Origin: Silene conica | Lineage: Eukaryota; Streptophyta; Magnoliopsida; Caryophyllales; Caryophyllaceae | Length of the DNA stretch: 64,000 nt | Direction: 5' to 3' | Assembly: GCA_029255685.2 (NCBI GenBank) | Contig: CM055319.2 | Location: forward strand, 26,259,568-26,323,567 | Part shown: positions 34,271 to 45,942 of the stretch, piece after piece | How positions within the stretch are numbered: the stretch's first letter is position 1 | Layout: each line of letters starts with the position of its first letter | Position numbers and translations under genes: made by a program | Notes under the pieces: model-generated | Database searches by the model: none | Seen by the model: only the letters and a program-made list of their open reading frames with translations | Told to the model about the DNA's origin: nothing

Positions 34271-34500
34271 GGGATGAGTTTATAGCTCATATGATCTGGA
34301 AGGCTATGGGATGAGTTTATAGCTCATATGATCTGGAAGGCTATCAGATTGAGCAAGTTCGATTTCCCTCCTCTGGATAAGTGTCTTTTGAGAGAATTCC
34401 CGCAGCCAGGCACACACCAGAGTGCCAGACCCATAGAAGAATACTCCAAAGACTTTTAAGAGGGTTGTGTGCTTAGTGTATGCAGCCAATAAAAAAAGAA
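34271..34500 (+). repeat. SINE-like repeat with a 37-bp tandem duplication at its 5' end
   Basis: A 37-bp unit (GGGATGAGTTTATAGCTCAT and on) is present twice, at 34271-34307 and 34308-34344. It contains a TAGCTCATATGATCTGG word that could be an RNA polymerase III A box, and AAGTTCGATTTCCC at about 34357 looks like a B box. The segment ends near an AATAAAAAAAG tail. A minus-strand open frame of 61 codons here shows no family I recognise. The SINE call is tentative because clear target duplications were not found. Confidence 0.4.
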
Positions 34501-34661
34501 GTTATTAGGCTAGCAGGAAAAAAAAAACATTACTTTCAGTCTTAACTATTTATTTTACCCCTAAGCCTCAAATCAGTAATGATGTCAGATCTGTGGTCCC
34601 ACGTTTACAAACAATATGGCCTATAAATAAAAAAGAAAAAAGAAAAAAAAACTGCTCAGAC

Positions 34662-34778
34662 CTCAACATAGCTGTAAATCTGGCCAATATCCAAACCATT
34701 TGGCTCTTTGGTAGTCGAAAGGGCTTCAAAGATCAAAGCAGCAATGTCACTGACCCTATCACAGAAGCAACAATCAAA
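34662..34778 (-). pseudogene. TRB/SMH-like protein, first exon of the H15 domain
   Basis: The minus-strand exon reads FDCCFCDRVSDIAALIFEAL, then STTKEPNGLDIGQIYSYVE (39 codons). 'IFEALS..KEPNG.DI..I..YIE' is the signature of the first half of the H15 linker-histone domain in plant single-Myb-histone/TRB proteins. The boundaries look real: a T-rich stretch and TTTAGCAG before, and GAG|GTCTGA after. The phase-0 end fits the exon at 27017-27136. The Myb domain that should lie upstream was not found in 34831-36011 or 47437-47667. The intron between the two exons is about 7.5 kb, of which 6.44 kb is the Athila-like insertion. Confidence 0.62.
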
Positions 34779-34830
34779 CTGCTAAAGATAATAACTAAAA
34801 TGTTGCATGGCTTTTTTCTTATCCTAATAA

Positions 34831-35416
34831 GGCCCTATTCTTTTCGGCTGAAACGAGCTGAATTGAATAAATTGGAGTAGAGCTTAATTGAACTAAGTGC
34901 ATGTTTGGCTTTGTTTATGGAAAATAATTTTTACTTTTGTAAAGGAGTTTTTATAAAACTAGTTCTTGATAAAATTGTTCATGTTTGGCCAAAATTTTTA
35001 AAAAACTATTTTTATCAGTTTTATCGTGTTTGGCCTAACTAGTTTCTATCAATTGTTTTTGGATTTTGGGCTCAAATAACTTAAGAGCAACGTGAGATGA
35101 GAAACAGAAGTAACAATTTGCTACTTCTGTTTCTACGAGTCAGTTTTAGAATTTTTGTTTAATAAAATTAGTTTTTAGTTTTTTAAAAAGTAGTGTTTGA
35201 CCCAGCTTCTATTTCTTTGGTTGAAAAAACAGTTGAAAAGCAGAGTCAAACACATACTAAATTGACTGGAACTAAGTCGGCGTGAATTTAGTTGAATTAA
35301 AAGTTACTTTTGTGAGAAGATTACTTGAAAATAATTGATTGAACGTAAATAAAATTTAACGGAATACAATCAACCAAATTAAAAGGAGGTGAAATTAAGC
35401 GAGAAAGAACAGGGCC
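34831..35416. mobile_element. Harbinger-type MITE, outer copy
   Basis: Ends are GGCCCTATTCTTTTCGGCT and, on the complement, GGCCCTGTTCTTTCTCGC. TAA lies on both sides (34828-34830, 35417-35419). Without the nested element it is about 222 bp. Confidence 0.78.
34897..35257. mobile_element. Second MITE nested in the first
   Basis: 361 bp. The ends GTGCATGTTTGGCTTTG and the complement GTATGTGTTTGACTCTG are imperfect inverted repeats, with TAA flanking both sides (34894-34896, 35258-35260). It inserted into the MITE at 34831-35416. Confidence 0.65.
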
Positions 35417-35419
35417 TAA

Positions 35420-36006
35420 CTACAAAATGAAAGTCCATTATCTAACATAGGCATCAAATGACACATTCGCAACAATGTGGTCCGCAGTAATCATCTAATT
35501 TATACCATGGTCTATCCCCATAAACCTAAAGACACAAATGCCAAACAGGTTACTTCTCTTCACAAAGGTAACGGTTGGTCATGGTCAAGGCATTGGTCAC
35601 ACGCACTGGCGGGATTACTCTCAGCTTCCAAGAATTAATGCATTCATCTTTGTCCGCCAAGGTACCAAACTTATTCCACCAGTGCAAATATTAGTAAAGA
35701 GAGATACATCATGATATAGAAAGTGACATCCAAAACACTGAGCATATCTGATACTTAGAAGAGACCTTAGACAAGTTCAAAAAGTGCACCATGCCCCAAA
35801 GTCTGAAAACCAGAAGGTGTGAAAGATTAGAAAAGTAGGCGAATGCCTTATTATTCAGCTGAACAATTTTTTGGGAAAGAAGGAAAATATTCTTGTTTCA
35901 TAAAAGCTGCAACCTTTCAAAACGTTAATTTGACCTTATGACCTATTGAACCAACATTAAATTATTGTTGGCCAATCAACCCTTCCGCAATCCTTAATTA
36001 GATATT
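35420..36006. other. Unassigned low-copy-looking DNA upstream of the TRB-like exon
   Basis: No repeat ends, LTR or convincing exon was seen. A minus-strand stretch near 35560-35690 is open for about 40 codons, but it lacks an acceptor and matches nothing I know. It could be intron or captured gene DNA, or flank of the CACTA element. Confidence 0.4.
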
Positions 36007-36011
36007 ATAAT

Positions 36012-37486
36012 TGTTAAACCATATATTCAAATATATATTAAGTAAATATGTTTATGTTTTGATAATGACAAGTCTAGCTATATATATATTATATACTCGT
36101 ACGTATAATCGTGTGCTATGTGTACAGAATATGAGTAACAAGATCTAATCAATCAAGCATAAAAGATTCAAGTATGATAGTCAATGAATTGACTAAATCG
36201 AAGATTGAAAGAAGATCGCAAGCACAAATAATAAAATAAAATTATACTTATCAACTATAGGTTTAGTAAAAGATTGGTTCAAGTTATAGCTCGTAGCTAT
36301 AACTCTATGTAGAAGAAATGATCGATATATGCGTGATAGTTCAAGCGACTTGATTTCTAAAAGTTATCATGAGCAATCAATGTTTAATTGACATTCTATT
36401 TATAGAATATGGAATTATTAATCTTGATAGGTTAATATAAAATATCCTTAGTTTAAAAAGAATAAATAATTTTCTTATGAGTTAATTATTTATTTCTAAT
36501 AAACTAAAGGATTTATATTGAACTTATTTGTCAAAATAATATAAAACTAGATTGTGTTTGAAGCGGTTTTGAAAGTCGTGCAATATGGTATGATTTCCTA
36601 AAACGTATAAAGGTTGCTTAAATAAATAATATATTTATTTACACAATCTAAAAACAATCTAGATTATATTAGGAAATATAATTTATTATATATTCGACAA
36701 GGTTTAGGAAGTTGTTTTAATAAGGTTACTATTTGTTTATTATATAAAGATCTTTCCTAAGTATGAATTAGGAAATTGATTCCTTATATAATACTTAAAG
36801 TATATTATTAAATCTTTCCTAAATATATTAAGATTAGATTTATGTTAGTGTTAATAAAAGACTAGAATCCTTGTTTAAGTAATATTCCTAAATCATATAG
36901 GGTTCAAATTACCTAGATATAATTCTATATAAATAGACTACCTATGACACGTTAAGAGATACGAAAACACACATATTCAGGCATATCGAGAAAAACCGCC
37001 GTTCATTACTCTTCAAAGATTCGAGCTTATAATTGTCATATTCGATTCAAGATTCAAGTGCTCCAGCATTGATCTTATTCATTCAAGATTGTGACATCAA
37101 AGAAACATTGAAGACTTATCTTATTAGCGTAGGATAGTTCGAGTATTTTACGGTACTCATTGTAAACAAGTATTTAACGGTACTTGTCATAGCTAGATAT
37201 TTAACGGTATCGAGATAGAGTTGCAACTAACATCAAAGTTGTACGAGTAGGGTTGATAAAATTGTAATCCGGAGTCGGTACTAATTTTATTAATCGAGAA
37301 TAGTGGACGTAGGTTTCAACTAGTGAAACTGAACCACTTCAATAATATTGTGTCTCTCCATATTGCTTATTTTGCTCGACAATCATCATACATCCACACA
37401 CATCGAAGAATATTTTAAAAAGAAGGCATACTCAATTCAACCCCCCCCCCCCCCTTCTTGAGTATATTATATCAATAGACTCTTCG
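36012..37486 (+). repeat. 5' LTR of the SIRE-like element
   Basis: 1475 bp starting TGTTAAACCATATATTC. It contains a 14-base C run at 37441-37454, close to the 3' end. A TATATAAATAGAC box near 36930 probably drives transcription. Confidence 0.88.
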
Positions 37487-37488
37487 AT

Positions 37489-37500
37489 TGGTATCAGAGC
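37489..37500 (+). promoter_or_regulatory. Primer-binding site, initiator tRNA-Met
   Basis: TGGTATCAGAGC, two bases after the LTR end. Confidence 0.9.
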
Positions 37501-37567
37501 CTCGTGCTCTTGATCGCCTAGCCGCGTGAGTTTTGATCCTTCTATTATATTATATACTCTATCAACA

Positions 37568-39802
37568 ATGGATTCCAAGCATCTCAAGTGTCCTATCTTT
37601 GATGGCAAGAACTATAGTCTATGGAAGAATATGATGACTCATTACATCAAAGGATGTGACTGGGAATGTTGGAAGATCATCCAAACCGGACCAAAGAAAA
37701 TCTTGATTGCCGCTGCCAATGGAACAACCTACGAAAAGATGGAAAGCGATTATGTGGAAAGTGACTACAAAATTGCAGAGAAAAATTCTAAGGCCATGAG
37801 CCTCCTACATACAAAACGGTATGATAACCTCAGAATTTGATAGATTCTCATATTGTAATTCCGCTAAGGAAATATGGGATGGTCTCGAACTTGCCTACGA
37901 AGGAACATCCGTAGTCAAGAAACATCGTATGGATTTGCTTATTCAAAGATATGAAATTTTTAATATGGAAAAGAATGAATCTATTGATAGCATGTCTGCA
38001 CGATTTTCTTGTATTATTAATGAACTACGGAACCTTGGTAGGAAGATCGATTATGAGGATATCATTCGAAAGATTCTTAGGAGTCTCACCAAGAAGTGAC
38101 AACCAAAGGTCACGGCCATAGAAGAAGCACGTGATCTATCTCAAATGACTTACCAAGAACTTATAGGATCTCTAATGGCTCATGATATCATGCTAAGTAA
38201 AGATGACGATGACTCTATAGGAAAGGACGTCGCTCTTCAAGCCTCCACAAGCGAAGCATGCGAAGAAGAACTTGAAGACGAGACAATTCTATTCGCAAGA
38301 AGATTTAAGAAAGCAGTTTTTAAAGGTAGATACAAAAACCCTAATAACAAAACTGTCGACAAAAATAAAACTGATACAAAACAAACATTCTTCAAAAGAT
38401 GATGTTTCATGTGTGGTCAACAAGATCACATGATCAAAGATTGTCCAAGTTGGGACTAAATCAACGACCAATCAAAGAGAGAAAAGACCAAAACGGAGTT
38501 CAAAAAAGTAATGCTTGCGTCATAATGGGGAGAATTAGAATCTGAGGATGACGAGGACTCAGAAGAAGATGAGGTAGCAAACTTATGCCTAAGCAACGTC
38601 AGCCTAGATCTAATCTCAAACGACAACGATGAAGATGACGCATCTCATATATGTCTCCTTGGAGAATCCGACTCAGACGACGACGAAGAGGTAAACTTTC
38701 TACAACTCAAAAGTCAAGTTAAAAATTTGTCTAAGGCTATGTTGATAAAATATTTTGAGAAAACCCTAGACCAATGTCATGAACAAAGTCTTGAGTTAGA
38801 TGACTTGAAGGAACAGATCCCCGATATTGCTGAGGAAAATCAACTTCTGAAAGCCAAAGCTAAGAAAGTGAAATCCAAAATAAGCATTGAAACGAATGCT
38901 AAGATGGAAATAGTTATGTCTGAGAAAAAGGTTCTTGAGTCTAAAGTTATAGCTAATGAAACTATAACCTCAAAACTAAAACTCAACATCAAAGAGCTTC
39001 AATCCAAAGTTATAGCTAATGAAGCTATAAGTTCAGATTTGAGAAAGGCTAATGAGCTTCTAAAGTCCAAATCTTTGATTATGGTTTAAGATGAGACTCA
39101 TCTAGAAGAAGTTGAGATCCTCGAAAGCAAAATTATGGATATAGAATTCAATCTATCTAAAGTCAAGAAAAAACATGCCAAGATAGTTTCGAACTTTCAT
39201 AAAGACATTCAAAACCTAAAAGAGTCTAGTAACACCGACCATAGTGAATGCAAAAAGAAAATAGACTCCTTAAAAGACCTTCTTCTTCACGCTCGGAAAG
39301 TTCATGATAAATGGGAAGGAAGCACAATGTTCTAAACTTCCTAACTGAACAATCCGACAATAACATGAAGATGGGCTTAGGTCACGAGTGTTATGGAAGA
39401 AGGGATCACTCAAAGTGTAAACAAAGCCAAACAGACAGAGACTTTAGAAGAAGAAAATATGTCGACCTACCTGAGTATTTAATATATACTTATTGTGGTC
39501 ATACTGGTCACCTCCGAGAAAACTGTGTAAAACACGCACAAGATTTTAAAACCGGAGTTAAGTTTGTTAAATCCTTAGGAATACCAAACGACAGTATTTC
39601 CGTCTCTGATAGTGATGATGACAAAGTTGAGGAAAGAAACATTGACCACAGATGGTTCTATGACATGACATTCAATTACGAAGAAAAGAAAAATAGAGCC
39701 AAACAAACTGCTCAACAAACAACACACAAAAATTGGTCACCAAGAGTTCAAACCAAGACATACACAAAAACATCAAAACCCAACTACGTACTACCATTAT
39801 AG
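37568..39802 (+). pseudogene. SIRE-like gag, multiple stops and a frameshift
   Basis: It starts MDSKHLKCPIFDGKNYSLWK (ATG 37568, the same start as the sister at 50104). The UBN2-like capsid follows, with a frameshift near 37815 (HTKR in place of QNGM) and a TGA at about 38097 where the sister has Trp. More stops come at about 38401, 38458 and 38523, around a knuckle (CFMCGQQDHMIKDC). A long coiled-coil-like region (38727-39335; ESKVIANETITSKLKLNIKE units) and a second knuckle (CGHTGHLRENC, preceded by TY) end it near 39800. The second frameshift at about 39335 separates the last part. Two knuckles plus a long coil is a large gag, fitting the SIRE lineage. It cannot make full-length protein. 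Confidence 0.85.
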
Positions 39803-39901
39803 AAAGACCTATTTATGACAAGTCTGGGTTAAAAAGGAAGATGTATTTGTGATTACTAACAACAAAGGACTCAAGTATGCTTGGGTACCTAAATCCTGTC
39901 T

Positions 39902-41284
39902 TTGAAATTATTCGTGCAGTTTGTCGCTAAGGAAAATAATCTATGGTATCTCGACAGTGGATGGTCAAGACATATGACAGGCGACGTAAATCTATTCCAA
40001 ACCCTAAAACCTTTTGACGGAGGTAAAGTCACCTTCGGTGATAACAAAAAGGGAAAAATCATCGGAATTGGTAAGATAGGTATTTCATCCTCTTATGCTA
40101 TAAATGATGTATACCTTATAAGTGGTCCCAAACACAATCTCATTAGTATATCTCAATTATGCGACAAAGGAAACAAAGTGGTTTTTCATTCAGATATTTG
40201 TCGTATAATCTTAGAAGGCACTAGTAAAGTAATTCTTGAAGGTCATAGGATGAAAAACGTTTATATGATTGATTTAAATGCAGTACCTACTGACTCTCTA
40301 TCATGCATGAAAGTTACGTTAGATGATCCATGTCTATGGCATAAGAGATTTGGTCATATTAGCTCACCTATTTTAAGTAAGCTGAAAAGATGGGACTTGG
40401 TCGAAGGTCTTCCAAAGATCAAATTTGATCAAGAAAAGATGTGCGACACATGTGCACGATGTAAACACGTCAGATCATCTTTCACGCCGAAAAGAGTGGT
40501 AAGCACAGAGCAAGCTCTTGAACTAGTACACATGGATCTATGTGGTCCCATGAAGGTAAGAAGCAGAGGTGGTTCCAGGTACGTTTTCGTTCTAGTTGAT
40601 GATTACTCTAGATTTGTTTGGCCAATATTTCTCCACTCTAAAGATGAAACATTCGATGAATTTGTTAGTCTCATGAAACTTGTCCAAAACAAATATAAAT
40701 CAAACCTAGTAACAATCCGTACTGACCATGGAACTGAGTTCGACAATCATGCCTTTATCGAGTTCTGTAAGACCAACGGTGTTGGACATAACTTCTCGGC
40801 CCCTAGAACCCCACAACAAAATGGAGTCGTAGAACGAATGAACAGAACCTTAGAAGACATGGCTAAAACAATGCTTCTTTGTAGTGGCCTACCTAGAACC
40901 TTTTGGGCTGAGGCTATTAGTACAGCTTGCTATATTCATAACCGTGCCATGATTAGACCTATCCTTAAAAAGACACCCTATGAACTTCTTCGAGGTCGTA
41001 AACCAAACATATCTCATTTAAGATGTTTTGGAAGCAAATGCTTTGTTCATAACAATGGTAAAAACAGATTAAGCAAATTCGACCATAGAAGTGATGAAGC
41101 AATCTTTATAGGATATTCAGATCATAGCAAAGCCTACAAAGTTTTTAACAAACGTACTTTATGAATAGAAGAAAGTATTCATGTTATCTTTGATGAAAAT
41201 AATGTCTTCGATAAGCCATTACAGGACTTAGAGGAAAACCTAGACGAACCTGATTTCAGGTTATCAGGGGAAGATCCTCCTGAA
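39902..41284 (+). pseudogene. Copia protease and integrase
   Basis: A 420-codon open stretch. The protease shows WYLDSGWSRHMTGDVNLF (Asp and Gly of the D-S/T-G triad intact; Trp where the sister has Cys) and KVTFGDNKKGKIIGIGKIGI. The GAG-pre-integrase and HHCC finger follow (CLWHKRFGHISSPI; CDTCARCKH). The core has Asp in MDLCGP, Asp in TDHGTEF and Glu in VVERMNRTLEDM, then SHLRCFGSKCFVHNN and IFIGYSDHSKAYKVFNKRT. A TGA at 41162-41164 (Cys in the minus copy's RTLCIEKS) interrupts it. All catalytic residues survive, making this the least damaged integrase here. Confidence 0.9.
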
Positions 41285-43209
41285 ATGGAAATTAAAGAAG
41301 GAGAACCTCAAGGAATTCATGTTGAACTTAACTTAGGAGAAAATGGTGCGAGAGATGAAGCTATAGTTGATGATACTGTAGATAACTCTCAAACCAATAA
41401 CTTGGAACCCAGAGTTACAGCTGGTGAAGCTATAACTTTGAATCAAAACCAAAGGGAAGAGGTCAGAGTTATACCTGACCCTACTATAACCCCAGGTTTG
41501 GATTCAGGGGGAACAAGTCAAAATCCAGAGTCAAGTTCAGGTAATGCTAATAATCAATCAAGGAATTGGAGATACAAAGGCTCTCATCCTTTGGACAATG
41601 TCATAGGAAGCCTGACAGATGGAGTACAAACTCGAAGGAGCTTAAATAACTTTTGCTCATTCTACTCCTTTCTCTCCACCATTGAACCTTCAAATATTAA
41701 GGAAACTCTCGCAGAGCCAGACTGGATAATTGCCATGCAAGAAGAACTCCAGCAATTTGAAAGAAACAAAGTTTGGCATCTCGTTCCTCGACCTAAGGAC
41801 AGATCTGTCATTGGAACAAGATGGGTATTCAGAATTAATTTGGATGACACTGGAGTTATTGTGCGAAATAAGGCCAGATTAGTGGTTCATGGATACAACC
41901 AACAAGAAGGGATCGATTATGACGAAACCTTTGCTCCTGTTGCTCGTCTTGAGGCAATAAGACTACTTATTGCATTTGCAGCACACAAGGGAATGAAGCT
42001 CTTTCATATGGACGTTAAGACTGCCTTTCTTAATGGCTATCTCCAAGAGGAAGTATTTGTTGAACAACCTCCTGGATTTCCTGACAACAAACTCAAAGAT
42101 CATGTATTTAAATTAGACAAAGCTCTTTATGGCCTAAAACAAGCACCTAGAGCATGGTACGACAGATTATCAAAGTTCCTATTGGAAAGTGGATTCAAGA
42201 GAGGTTCTGTGGATAAAACCTTATTTCTTAAAAGCAAGAACTCAGATCTACTAGTCGTTCAGATCTATGTTGACGATATTATTTTTGGCTCAACTAACAA
42301 AAAGTTGTGCAAATACTTCTCTGAGTTGATGACTTCTGAATTCGAGATGAGTCGATGGGAGAACTAAAGTTCTTCCTTGGACATCAAATACAACAAACTG
42401 AAGAAGGAATCAAAGTTCATCAACAAAAATATGTCAAGGAGTTGCTAAAGAAATTCGGCATGGAAACCTCTCACGCAATGCCTACTCCAATGGTCACAGA
42501 TAAGAAGCTAACCAAAGACGAAGATGGTAAGTCTGTAGACGAAACAACTTACCGAGGTATGCTTGGCTCACTTCTTTATCTTACTGCAAGTCGTCCAGAT
42601 ATAATGTTTGGTGTCTGTGTCTCTGCGAGATTTTAATCTGCACCAAAAGAATCGCACATGATTGCGGTTAAAAGAATACTAAGATACCTAATCGGAACAT
42701 CAAAGTTATACCTATGGTATCCTATGGACTGTAACTTTAACCTAGTAGGATATTCAGATGTGGATTATGCAGGATGTTCATTAGACAGAAAAAGTACTTC
42801 GGGGCTTGCTACCTTTGTAGGTCCTTGTATAATATCTTGGGGATCCAAGAAACAAAATTATGTCGCTCTCTCAACTGCCGAAGCAGAATATATCGCAGCG
42901 GCACTGGTATGTTCTCAACTCTTATGGTTAAAGCAACAGTTACATGATTATGGTATTGATGTTGGATGTGTGCCTATTTTATGTGATAATACGAGTGCTA
43001 TTATTATATCTAAAAACCCAGCCCAACACTCGAGCACTAAACACATTGAAATTAGACACCACTTTCTACGAAACCATGTTGAAAAGAAAAATATAAAATT
43101 GGAAATTTGTAGTACGGAAAAACAATGGGCAGATATCTTCACTAAACCATTGGCTAGAGAACGCTTTGAGACTTTGCGATTGGAAATTGGTTTAATCGGT
43201 GGCAACTAA
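41285..43209 (+). pseudogene. Copia RT and RNase H, one frameshift and one nonsense codon
   Basis: After an acidic linker comes [20 protein letters not shown], then [40 protein letters not shown] and catalytic [16 protein letters not shown] one-base loss at about 42355 (SMMGEL becomes SRWEN) shifts the frame, and a TAA at about 42634 replaces Gln in ARFQSAPK. RNase H then reads through to [69 protein letters not shown]. The second residue pair of the first RNase H motif is V-D rather than A-D. Without those two lesions it would be complete. Confidence 0.9.
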
Positions 43210-43767
43210 TCAAATCTTAAAAGCAAAAATAACCAAACGATTGACTACGGTTTAGATGAGATTATATGACTGTGTCCGTATACTCCGCTGCATGTGTATG
43301 TGTGTATTCGATGAAAAATTATGTGATCATATTTATGTTATACTTTTTACATATGAATGTGTACACAACCGATTCTCAAAATAATAATACATCACATATT
43401 AAAATTTATCCTACGCACATATTTCCGCTACATACGTTACATAATAAGTTACATGCATATATTATACATATTAAGCCAAAAATAAAATAAAACAAACTTA
43501 CCTCATCAAAACCCTCCCCCAAACCGTGAGCCATTGAGCCCCACACCTACCAGTCACGTGTCCCTACCACAAACCCCACCATTATTACCCCAACTAATTA
43601 CCACTTCTTCTACATACCTCAACCCACCTCATTATTACCTTGCCTAAAACCCATCACCTCAAATTTACCAAAAATCCAAAACCTCCATAATTCAACCTCT
43701 AAAACCTCCATAAACTCCGATCAAAAACCACCACTCACCACCATCATTCCTCACCGTACAACCAAAA

Positions 43768-45289
43768 ATGCCTCCCTCTCGTGCCACACGATCTCAAAAC
43801 AAGAAACCAACCCCACCTTCACCGACCCCATCACCTCCACCCTCTCTGACACCAATATCCACCGCAGCTCCGGCACTAGACAACGGCAAACGACGAAAAC
43901 TCAACCGCTAATCTTCCTCCGTCTCTGAGGACAGGAAAGAACTTGGGTCCCGTTCGAAAAATCCGCGCCCTCTGTTTCAAGAATACTCCATGGAAACAAC
44001 TAGAGCGGGTCTTGAAAAGGTTCGAATGACCATGAACGAAGGTATGCCTTACTCTATTCATGCGGGTCGTTATTATCCGACATCTTGGGTCGAAAATTCG
44101 AAGTCTTTAGGATTTTTTAAGGAGTTCTTGAAGTTTCAGGGATGGGAGTACATTAGTAATTTTTCTGGGTTGATCTTTCCAATTGAACTAGTTCAATTCT
44201 CTGCGTCTGTCAAAGGGTGTGATGAAGGGTTGCGTGCCGTAGTAAATGGAAAAGATGTGTTGCGTTGGTCTCAAAATCTGATTTCTGTGATATTTTTAAG
44301 CTTGATCAAGACGGTCTTGTTCTAGATCCTAATAAGGAGTGGAGTGTGGTGTCGAAGGAACAAAAAATGGTCATCAAGAAATATTTATATGAGTCCGCAA
44401 CAGAAAACATTCCTCTGTTAACCGTATCTTTTTCTCCAAAGTTGAAATTGTTTGTTAACTTCTTGTGGAACACGGTATTACCAAGGAGAGGAGGTAGGGA
44501 TAAATTGTCTAGTATTGAGGCAGTAGCGGTTTATAGTTGGTTGGAGGGGATTAAAATCGATTTGACATCTCTTGTTTGTAACAAAATCGTTCATGTTTCT
44601 AGTATTCTTGTGAAGGAGAAAGCTTGCTCCACACTCGACATTCCATATGGGATGTGGGTGTCCGAGCTTTGTAAAAGAAGGGTGTTGTGGATGATTCGAG
44701 TTTCGGTATCAAACCTCGTGATCGGATGTGTGATAAGGTGTTAAAATTGATGGGTATATGTTTTGAAGGGGTTGATCTTACTTTTGGTAAAAATGTAGGT
44801 ACGGAACCCTCTCCTAATCCCTCGCCTTCTTTCGCGGGTCTTGAAGCCAAGATGGATCAGCTTCTTGGTCTATGTGAAGTGAAGAAGGAAAGAGACGAGG
44901 CAGGAGGTAGTAGTGCCAAGAAGAGTCGTGGCTTTGAGGAAGATTTGAGGGTATGGATGACAAAAGTTGACAAGCAACTCGACAAATTGGGTTCGGATGT
45001 CTCGGTGTTATGCTCGGAGTTGTTGGTTATTAGTGACCGTCTCTCTTTCCTCACGACTCAAGGAGGAGCAATGGTGAGAGACCATGGGTTATTGCGGAAG
45101 GATGCTAGCCAAGCACTTGAGGCCGTCAAGGCACTTTCGCTAAAAGTTCTTAATTTCGAGCTCGCCCTTAATGCTCAAGGTCGCAATGTTAGTAGTTGCT
45201 TGAACAGATTGGATACCCTTGAATTCCGTACCCGACCCGAGTATGTCAGTCTGTATGCCAAGGCTACCGCATCAAGCTCTCGTTCTTGA
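43768..45289 (+). pseudogene. Third ORF of the SIRE-like element (env position)
   Basis: It starts MPPSRATRSQNKKPTPPSPT: a basic, Pro-rich N-terminus with KRRK near residue 43, possibly a nuclear signal. A TAA at about 43909 is followed by open sequence: HAGRYYPTSWVENSKSLGFF, SGLIFPIELVQFSASVKG, then after a frameshift near 44265 KLFVNFLWNTVLPRRGGRDK, VHVSSILVKEKACSTLDIPY and GMWVSEL. A second frame change near 44690 leads to a C-terminal coil (REWM-like LRVWMTKVDKQLDKLGSDVS; RLSFLTTQGGAMVRDHGLLR). The middle recalls PF20167 (from memory). There is no clear transmembrane helix. The gap between pol and this ORF (43210-43767) is AT-rich and without features I recognise. Confidence 0.7.
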
Positions 45290-45928
45290 TCTCCCAAATC
45301 GGTTGTTGAATTCGTTTTTTAGTTGTTTTGGTGTTGTTGTTGTTAAGTCCTGGGTTGGACTTATAAACTTTTACAATTGTGGCCCAAATCCCTCTCCCTG
45401 GCCCAATGAATCCGAGGCCCTGCTTCGTTTTGCCTCTCCTCGGGTTCCCTAGCTTTATTTTGCTTCTGGCCCACTAACATTACCATCTTCTTTTGCCTGG
45501 CCCAATCTAAACTTACCCTAAGCCGGCCCAATTTTCTAAAACATTGTTAAATATTCGGCCCATTGGAATTAGTACTTCGGATTGTTGTGTATATTTTTAA
45601 CATTCGTATGTGATTGTATGATATTATGTGTGTTCATATCTTTCGACTCGTTTTATATGCTTGCTTATGTTTCGACGTATATTATTCTAGTCGTTTTATG
45701 TCTTTGTTCTCATCTTTTCGATGATGTCAAGAGGGGGGAAAATGAGACTTAGATTAGAATTTGCCTAAGCTTGCTCCTTGTCGTAATTCATTGTCTCTTA
45801 GGGTTCTTAAAGGATATGGGTTAGATAGAAGATAGAAACCCTACGTTAATTTTTCCTATGAATGACCATTATTATATTGAAGGGGAACGTACACTTAGAC
45901 ACAAATCTAAGAAAGACTTGCCATCATC

Positions 45929-45942
45929 AAAAAGGGGGAATT
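45929..45942 (+). promoter_or_regulatory. Polypurine tract
   Basis: AAAAAGGGGGAATT directly before the 3' LTR. Confidence 0.9.

Noticed and set aside
34304..34489. 61-codon minus-strand ORF beside the TRB-like exon
   Set aside because: It overlaps the SINE-like repeat and the duplicated 37-bp unit, has no recognisable family and lacks splice context.
35560..35690. Minus-strand open stretch WWNKFGTLADKDECINSWKL as a possible Myb exon of the TRB-like gene
   Set aside because: No acceptor site fits, and the residues do not match the Myb telobox-binding helix.
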